From NCBI GenBank assembly GCA_964602485.1, contig CAZRQU010000019.1, forward strand, positions 1-13,335: a stretch of 13,335 nt of DNA, in the 5' to 3' direction. A program made the translations under genes and the position numbers. This document shows, one piece after another, positions 7,756-10,880 of the stretch; the first letter of the stretch is position 1, and each line of letters opens with the position of its first letter. The notes under the pieces are model-generated. The model made no database searches. It was not told the origin of the DNA and saw nothing but the letters and a program-made list of their open reading frames with translations. The DNA comes from WJLG01 sp964602485 (GTDB lineage: Bacteria; Patescibacteriota; Patescibacteriia; Patescibacteriales; WJLG01).

Positions 7756-8436
7756 ATGACAACAGGGTTGATCACGCCAACAAAAGGACAGAAAAAGCAG
7801 TTGGACAGAATTATTGAGGATGCCGTAGGGAGAGTGGTTTTCGACAAGGAGTCGATGCAAAGACTTCTTGCCAACGGCGGTAAGCTCCAAGAGGATATTG
7901 TCGCCTCGCTTTTGAGGCATTCAACCGCTGACAACAGGTTCGAACTTTCGAGTTCGTTCGAAATCACTGTTCCTAAGAGCTATGATCACGCCACCCAGCT
8001 CGCCAGATTTGCTTTGTATACGAAAAAGGAAAAGTTTTATTATTACAACGATGCAATCACCGACAAGAATTTTGCCGGTGTAACGGCGAAGCTGATTCCG
8101 GGAAAGACTTATGGGGTCAAAATTTTCGGGATCAAATGGGGTAAGGTGGTCACATCAGATGATTGTTTGGCGTTTCTCGCTACGCAAAGAGCTGTTTTGG
8201 TCGGGGCGCAAGGCATTTCCTTAGTCCGTCAGCTTAAAAAAGATGAATTTCCTGTCGGCAAGTGGACGGTTTCCTTTGACGATAAGGACGCTCTCTGGGA
8301 AGATGCCGACGGTAACCACAGGGTGCCGAGCATGAATCTGCACTCGGACGGCGACTGGCACTTCAACCTTGGCTTCTTTGAGTCTGACTGGAATGGCAAT
8401 GACTGTCTTTTGTGTCTCTGCGACTTGAGCGCTTAG
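7756..8436 (+). CDS. DGR target protein with C-terminal C-type-lectin-like variable domain
   Basis: The diversified protein of the retroelement, 226 residues. The ATG at 7756 is preceded by AAAGGAG (7742-7748). A longer reading from TTG at 7657 would start inside the promoter and is rejected. The N-terminal half is helical and charged, then come beta-rich segments (FEITVPKSYDHATQLARFAL and a VLVGAQGISLV segment). The C-terminal domain ALWEDADGNHRVPSMNLHSD onward carries the aromatic/Gly/Asp/Asn pattern of the C-type lectin (FGE-like) fold of DGR targets. Codons from 8304 form VR. Residues that differ from the template are S192, H196, H202, F207, S210, G214, D216 and L218. No signal peptide or membrane helix is visible, so the site of action and the ligand are unknown. 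The reading frame is intact and ends three codons past the VR. Confidence 0.88.
   Translation: MTTGLITPTKGQKKQLDRIIEDAVGRVVFDKESMQRLLANGGKLQEDIVASLLRHSTADNRFELSSSFEITVPKSYDHATQLARFALYTKKEKFYYYNDAITDKNFAGVTAKLIPGKTYGVKIFGIKWGKVVTSDDCLAFLATQRAVLVGAQGISLVRQLKKDEFPVGKWTVSFDDKDALWEDADGNHRVPSMNLHSDGDWHFNLGFFESDWNGNDCLLCLCDLSA
8304..8425 (+). repeat. DGR variable repeat (VR)
   Basis: 122 nt aligned without gaps to TR (8751-8872, constant offset 447). There are 10 differences, every one where TR has A: VR positions 8330 G, 8341 C, 8359 C, 8374 T, 8375 T, 8383 T, 8384 C, 8396 G, 8401 G, 8407 C. None of the ~89 non-A template positions differ. The last 18 nt (8408-8425) match exactly and are the expected initiation-of-homing region. 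Upstream of 8304 similarity stops abruptly. Confidence 0.95.
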
Positions 8437-8474
8437 ACGCTTAGTCACTTGGGATTCTTGATTCTTAGACCCTT

Positions 8475-8509
8475 AGGACCTTTGTACTTTACGAAGGTCC
8501 TATTTTTTT
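8475..8509 (+). terminator. Terminator / post-VR hairpin of the target gene
   Basis: A perfect 8-bp stem AGGACCTT/AAGGTCCT (8475-8482, 8494-8501) with an 11-nt loop is followed by seven T. It lies about 50 nt after VR. In some DGRs a hairpin just past VR promotes homing; whether this one has that role is unknown. Four CTTAG pentamers (8432, 8440, 8464, 8472) lie between VR and the stem. Confidence 0.85.
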
Positions 8510-8516
8510 ATATAAT
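8488..8516 (+). promoter_or_regulatory. Candidate promoter for the TR RNA
   Basis: TTTACG (8488-8493), a 17-bp spacer and a consensus TATAAT (8511-8516). It overlaps the preceding terminator. It would start an RNA near 8523 that crosses TR and ends at 8905. Confidence 0.45.
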
Positions 8517-8750
8517 AATATTGAATATAGATAGATGTGCGGTTAAGGCTTCATATCATTTAGTTCTCGTAAGGAATATGGCGAGGAATTCATCGGATAA
8601 AATCTTATGAATGGGTGCGATCCTTATGAAAAAAATAAACAAGTCGGTGCGATGCGTTAATGAGCGTTAAGACTCAGAATAAAATACAAGAATTGACTGG
8701 CGTTAATTCTGGTGAAAAAAGGAACGCGCGTCGTACATACTATTTGGCTT

Positions 8751-8872
8751 TGCCGACGGTAACCACAGGGTGCCGAACATGAATCTGAACTCGGACGGCG
8801 ACTGGAACTTCAACCTTGGCAACTTTGAGAATGACTGGAATGACAATAACTGTATTTTGTGTCTCTGCGACT
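8751..8872 (+). repeat. DGR template repeat (TR)
   Basis: The non-coding donor copy of VR. Read in the target frame it has Asn codons (AAC/AAT) at five of the positions that differ in VR by first- and second-base A changes, plus GAC, AAC and ATT codons that changed at one A each. This AAY enrichment is typical of templates tuned for adenine mutagenesis. It holds 33 adenines, 10 of them substituted in the present VR. The base right after TR is the A of an in-frame TAG (8872-8874), where VR reads TTG. Confidence 0.95.
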
Positions 8873-8883
8873 AGTTTTATTTT

Positions 8884-8905
8884 CCCGCTTGTTAGCGGGT
8901 TTTTT
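8884..8905 (+). terminator. Terminator of the TR RNA
   Basis: Stem CCCGCT/AGCGGG, a 4-nt loop and six T. It works on the plus strand only, since the minus-strand side is followed by A. It starts 11 nt after TR and overlaps the stop codon of avd, which is read from the other strand. Confidence 0.8.
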
Positions 8906-9230
8906 CTTGCAAACTCTTTTTCCAACCACCAAGCATGCGACCGACTTCGTCGAGCGATAGAATAAAAGAACCATAGTTATTATGACTGATGGTTTTATGT
9001 TCCCAGCCTATTTGTAGAAAGAATTTCAAAAGATCATTTTTTCCCGTAGCCTGCGATACGAGCGAGAGTTTTTCGAACTTGTCATGAGCAAAGGAAGCTC
9101 TGAAAATAAGTTCTAATAAGGATAAGAAAGTTTCATCAATCTTTGCTCCAATCGTGTAGCGATCTATTCGATTGAGATTAATTAAATTTTTGTGCCAGAT
9201 TTGATAAGTCCCCTTAGTCTTTACAAGCAC
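8892..9230 (-). CDS. avd: Avd-like DGR accessory protein
   Basis: Accessory variability determinant: a small basic four-helix protein that forms a pentamer, binds the DGR reverse transcriptase and template RNA, and is needed for mutagenic cDNA synthesis. The 112-residue product fits the family along its length: KTKGTYQIWHKNL at the N-terminus, DRYTIGAKI, a central ELIFRASF helix, DLLKFFLQIGWEHKTIS, and the conserved C-terminal GRMLGGWKKSL. Length is slightly below the usual ~115-130. The only visible in-frame start is GTG at 9230 without a Shine-Dalgarno. The open frame continues upstream to a TGA at 9287-9285 through a run of 10 C, encoding IPLVLV just before, which resembles the family's N-terminus. 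The real start may therefore be further upstream, displaced by one base in the homopolymer. It is transcribed opposite to TR, target and RT. Confidence 0.85.
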   Translation of the reverse strand: MLVKTKGTYQIWHKNLINLNRIDRYTIGAKIDETFLSLLELIFRASFAHDKFEKLSLVSQATGKNDLLKFFLQIGWEHKTISHNNYGSFILSLDEVGRMLGGWKKSLQEKTR

Positions 9231-9256
9231 AAGTGGTATTTGAGCTGAAAAAGGCT

Positions 9257-9266
9257 GGGGGGGGGG
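9257..9266 (+). repeat. Run of 10 G between avd and the reverse transcriptase
   Basis: A homopolymer in the 46-bp gap between the divergent avd and RT starts. It ends just before GGTGAG (9265-9270), the likely RT Shine-Dalgarno. Its length decides whether an ATG at 9288 (minus strand) is in frame with avd. Confidence 0.9.
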
Positions 9267-9276
9267 TGAGAATATT

Positions 9277-10260
9277 ATGTTTATTCATAGATATAAAGAT
9301 ATTATAAAAATTAATAGTTTGCTTGAAGTTTGGGAACGTTTTTTAAGGGGTAAACGACATAAAAAAGATGTTATGCTTTTCCAGTCTGAATTGGCGTTAA
9401 ATTTGGCAGATCTTCATTATTCGCTTGCTAATTATACTTATAGACATGGGCAGTATTCAGCTTTTAATGTGTCTGATCCAAAACCGCGTAATATTCATAA
9501 AGCTTGTGTTCGTGATCGAGTATTGCATCATCTCATGTATAAAGAACTTTATCCTTATTTTGAAAAAAAATTTATTTTTGATTCATATTCGTGCAGGGAA
9601 AACAAAGGTGTTCATCGAGCGTTTGATAGGTTTAAGTATTTTGCCGGCAAAGTATCCAAGAATCATTCTCGTACTTGTTACGTATTAAAATGTGATATAA
9701 AGAAATTTTTTGCAAGTATTGATCATGAAATTCTAATAAAAATTTTAAAAAGACAAATAAAAGACTCTGATATTATTTCGCTTATAAACAAGGTAATTTC
9801 TAGTTTCTATACGGTCCGTCCAGGCGTAGGTCTTCCTCTCGGAAATTTGACATCCCAACTTTTGGTAAATATTTATATGCATGAGCTTGATATGTATATA
9901 AAACAAGAGCTTCGTACTAAATATTATATCCGATATGCTGATGATTTTATTATTCTATCTGATAATGAGAAATATCTCAATAGCTTGTTGGTAAAAATTA
10001 ATAAATTTTTACACAAAGAACTTAAATTAACTTTACATAAACATAAGGTGAGTATTAGAACTTACGCTTCGGGCGTGGATTTTCTTGGCTGGGTACATTT
10101 CCCATATCATAGACAATTAAGAACAATAACAAAACATAGAATTGTTAGGAAATTAAAGGGTTATCCAAAGAGAGAAACTATGGTTTCCTATCGCGGACTT
10201 TTGAGTCATGGGAATACATATAAATTTAGAAAACAGATTGGTCTCGAAGAAGTTAGTTAA
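9277..10260 (+). CDS. DGR reverse transcriptase
   Basis: Copies the TR RNA into cDNA with errors at template adenines. The product is 327 residues, within the normal DGR range, and is all RT with no maturase, endonuclease or primase domain. The catalytic aspartate of motif A is D140 in LKCDIKKFFASIDHEIL. The DGR-type motif GLPLGNLTSQ is at 185-194, distinguishing it from group II intron and retron enzymes. YADD is at 220-223 (catalytic D222, D223). GVDFLGWVHF and SYRGLLSHGNTYKF near the C-terminus are also usual in this family. The ATG at 9277 has GGTGAG six bases upstream. Its codon use is very AT-rich compared with the target gene and dnaX, suggesting a different history. It is followed by a strong terminator. 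Confidence 0.95.
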   Translation: MFIHRYKDIIKINSLLEVWERFLRGKRHKKDVMLFQSELALNLADLHYSLANYTYRHGQYSAFNVSDPKPRNIHKACVRDRVLHHLMYKELYPYFEKKFIFDSYSCRENKGVHRAFDRFKYFAGKVSKNHSRTCYVLKCDIKKFFASIDHEILIKILKRQIKDSDIISLINKVISSFYTVRPGVGLPLGNLTSQLLVNIYMHELDMYIKQELRTKYYIRYADDFIILSDNEKYLNSLLVKINKFLHKELKLTLHKHKVSIRTYASGVDFLGWVHFPYHRQLRTITKHRIVRKLKGYPKRETMVSYRGLLSHGNTYKFRKQIGLEEVS

Positions 10261-10336
10261 TAGATTTTCAATATTCAGAAAAAGAATAACTGTTATTAGC
10301 TAAAAAAGTTCGGAAGCTGTCCGAGTATGCGAGCAC

Positions 10337-10372
10337 AAAACAAAAAACTGGCTTTTGCCAGTTTTTTGTTTT
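10337..10372. terminator. Strong terminator after the reverse transcriptase
   Basis: A perfect 15-bp stem AAAACAAAAAACTGG/CCAGTTTTTTGTTTT (10337-10351, 10358-10372) with a 6-nt loop. Flanking A and T runs make it able to act on both strands. Confidence 0.9.
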
Positions 10373-10425
10373 GTTTCGAGAACAGATTGATTCGGACCGC
10401 TCCCCGTTAACCCATCGGGCGTACC

Positions 10426-10446
10426 TTCGAATCCCTGTCCCCGAGC
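10426..10446 (+). repeat. Duplicated 3' end of tRNA-Gln (candidate attR)
   Basis: 21 bp identical to 7518-7538: T-loop TTCGAAT, 3' T-stem, acceptor strand, discriminator and the next base. Identity starts exactly at the T-loop; the T-stem 5' strand is not copied. T-loop to 3' end is the usual core for tRNA-targeting integrases. Together with the intact tRNA it brackets the DGR cassette. Confidence 0.75.
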
Positions 10447-10448
10447 AT

Positions 10449-10482
10449 AAAAAAGGAACACCCATTTGGGTGTTCCTTTTTT
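10449..10482. terminator. Bidirectional terminator between two tRNA 3' fragments
   Basis: A perfect stem GGAACACCCA/TGGGTGTTCC around a short T loop, flanked by six A and six T, so it can act in both directions. Confidence 0.85.
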
Positions 10483-10488
10483 ATTACC

Positions 10489-10509
10489 CGGGAAGCAGGA
10501 GATTCGAAC
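10489..10509 (-). pseudogene. 3' end of another tRNA, minus strand
   Basis: Read on the minus strand it gives GTTCGAAT, then CTCCT and an acceptor-like GCTTCCCG. That is the T-loop, 3' T-stem and acceptor strand of a tRNA other than tRNA-Gln. The T-stem 5' strand and everything before it are missing (CTTA precedes it). It faces the tRNA-Gln fragment across the bidirectional terminator. Which tRNA it came from cannot be told from 21 nt. Confidence 0.55.
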
Positions 10510-10510
10510 T

Positions 10511-10598
10511 AAGGGGGTCGAAGGAGGAATAATTCCCCCTTGTTCCGGGGGGGGGATACTAGGGGGTGGAAACCCCCTAGAGAGTGACCGAAGGGAAC
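10511..10598 (+). other. GC-rich hairpin cluster with a 9-G run
   Basis: AAGGGGG/CCCCCTT (10511-10517, 10535-10541) forms one hairpin. GTTCC/GGAAC (10542-10546, 10594-10598) encloses a 9-bp perfect stem CTAGGGGGT/ACCCCCTAG (10559-10567, 10572-10580) capped by the tetraloop GGAA. A run of 9 G lies at 10547-10555. No credible protein is encoded. It could be a structured RNA or a palindromic mobile repeat lodged between tRNA fragments. Confidence 0.5.
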
Positions 10599-10600
10599 GA

Positions 10601-10632
10601 GTTCGAATAGCTTTAGCGCCCTGTCCCCGAGC
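10601..10632 (+). repeat. Second tRNA-Gln 3' end copy, interrupted by 10 nt
   Basis: GTTCGAAT (10601-10608) and CCCTGTCCCCGAGC (10619-10632) match the intact tRNA-Gln but are separated by the extra AGCTTTAGCG (10609-10618), inserted exactly between T-loop and 3' T-stem strand. Confidence 0.75.
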
Positions 10633-10652
10633 TATGGGGAGAATTTTTAATA

Positions 10653-10688
10653 AACACCAGCTAAGAACTGGTGTTTCGTGTTATTTTG
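10653..10688 (+). terminator. Possible terminator after the interrupted tRNA-Gln copy
   Basis: Stem AACACCAG/CTGGTGTT (10653-10660, 10668-10675) is followed by a T-rich but imperfect tail. Confidence 0.5.
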
Positions 10689-10756
10689 GTATAATATTAT
10701 ATTAAGTGATAAAAAAACGCTAAAAATAAAGACCTAACCCCAACAGATCCCAATAT

Positions 10757-10785
10757 TTGCATTATTTTTCAATTAGTAAGATAAT
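10757..10785 (+). promoter_or_regulatory. Candidate promoter for the metalloprotease gene
   Basis: TTGCAT (10757-10762), a 17-bp spacer and GATAAT (10780-10785). The -35 context TTGCATTATTT also occurs in the DGR target promoter. A consensus TATAAT at 10845-10850 closer to the start, with a poor -35, is an alternative. The rest of 10689-10880 shows no gene. Confidence 0.4.
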
Positions 10786-10880
10786 AAACAAGAAGAGAAG
10801 AAAGTTCTAAAATTCAAGATTCAAGACCTGCCCCCCAATAAAGGTATAATTAACAACTAACTAGCTAATATATCAACAAT

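Larger units (their letters stand above)
8523..8905 (+). ncRNA. Proposed DGR template RNA (leader + TR + terminator)
   Basis: This stretch has no protein gene. It holds about 230 nt of leader, TR (8751-8872) and a hairpin terminator CCCGCT/AGCGGG (8884-8889, 8894-8899) followed by six T (8900-8905). The leader contains GCGTTAA three times (8654, 8664, 8700) and GGTGCGAT twice, which may form RNA structure used by the RT/Avd complex. Both ends of the transcript are predicted only from promoter and terminator sequence. Confidence 0.55.

Noticed and set aside
8740..8925. Minus-strand ORFs over TR and VR (also 8221-8448)
   Set aside because: They are antisense shadows of the same repeat, which is why they resemble each other; the A-only differences are explained by the DGR.
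9277..10260. Group II intron or retron origin of the reverse transcriptase
   Set aside because: There is no maturase or endonuclease domain and no domain V-like RNA nearby, while the GLPLGNLTSQ motif and the TR/VR pair identify a DGR.
10466..10705. Small plus-strand ORF of 79 codons
   Set aside because: It crosses tRNA fragments, hairpins and a G run, has no protein-like composition, and starts inside a terminator stem.
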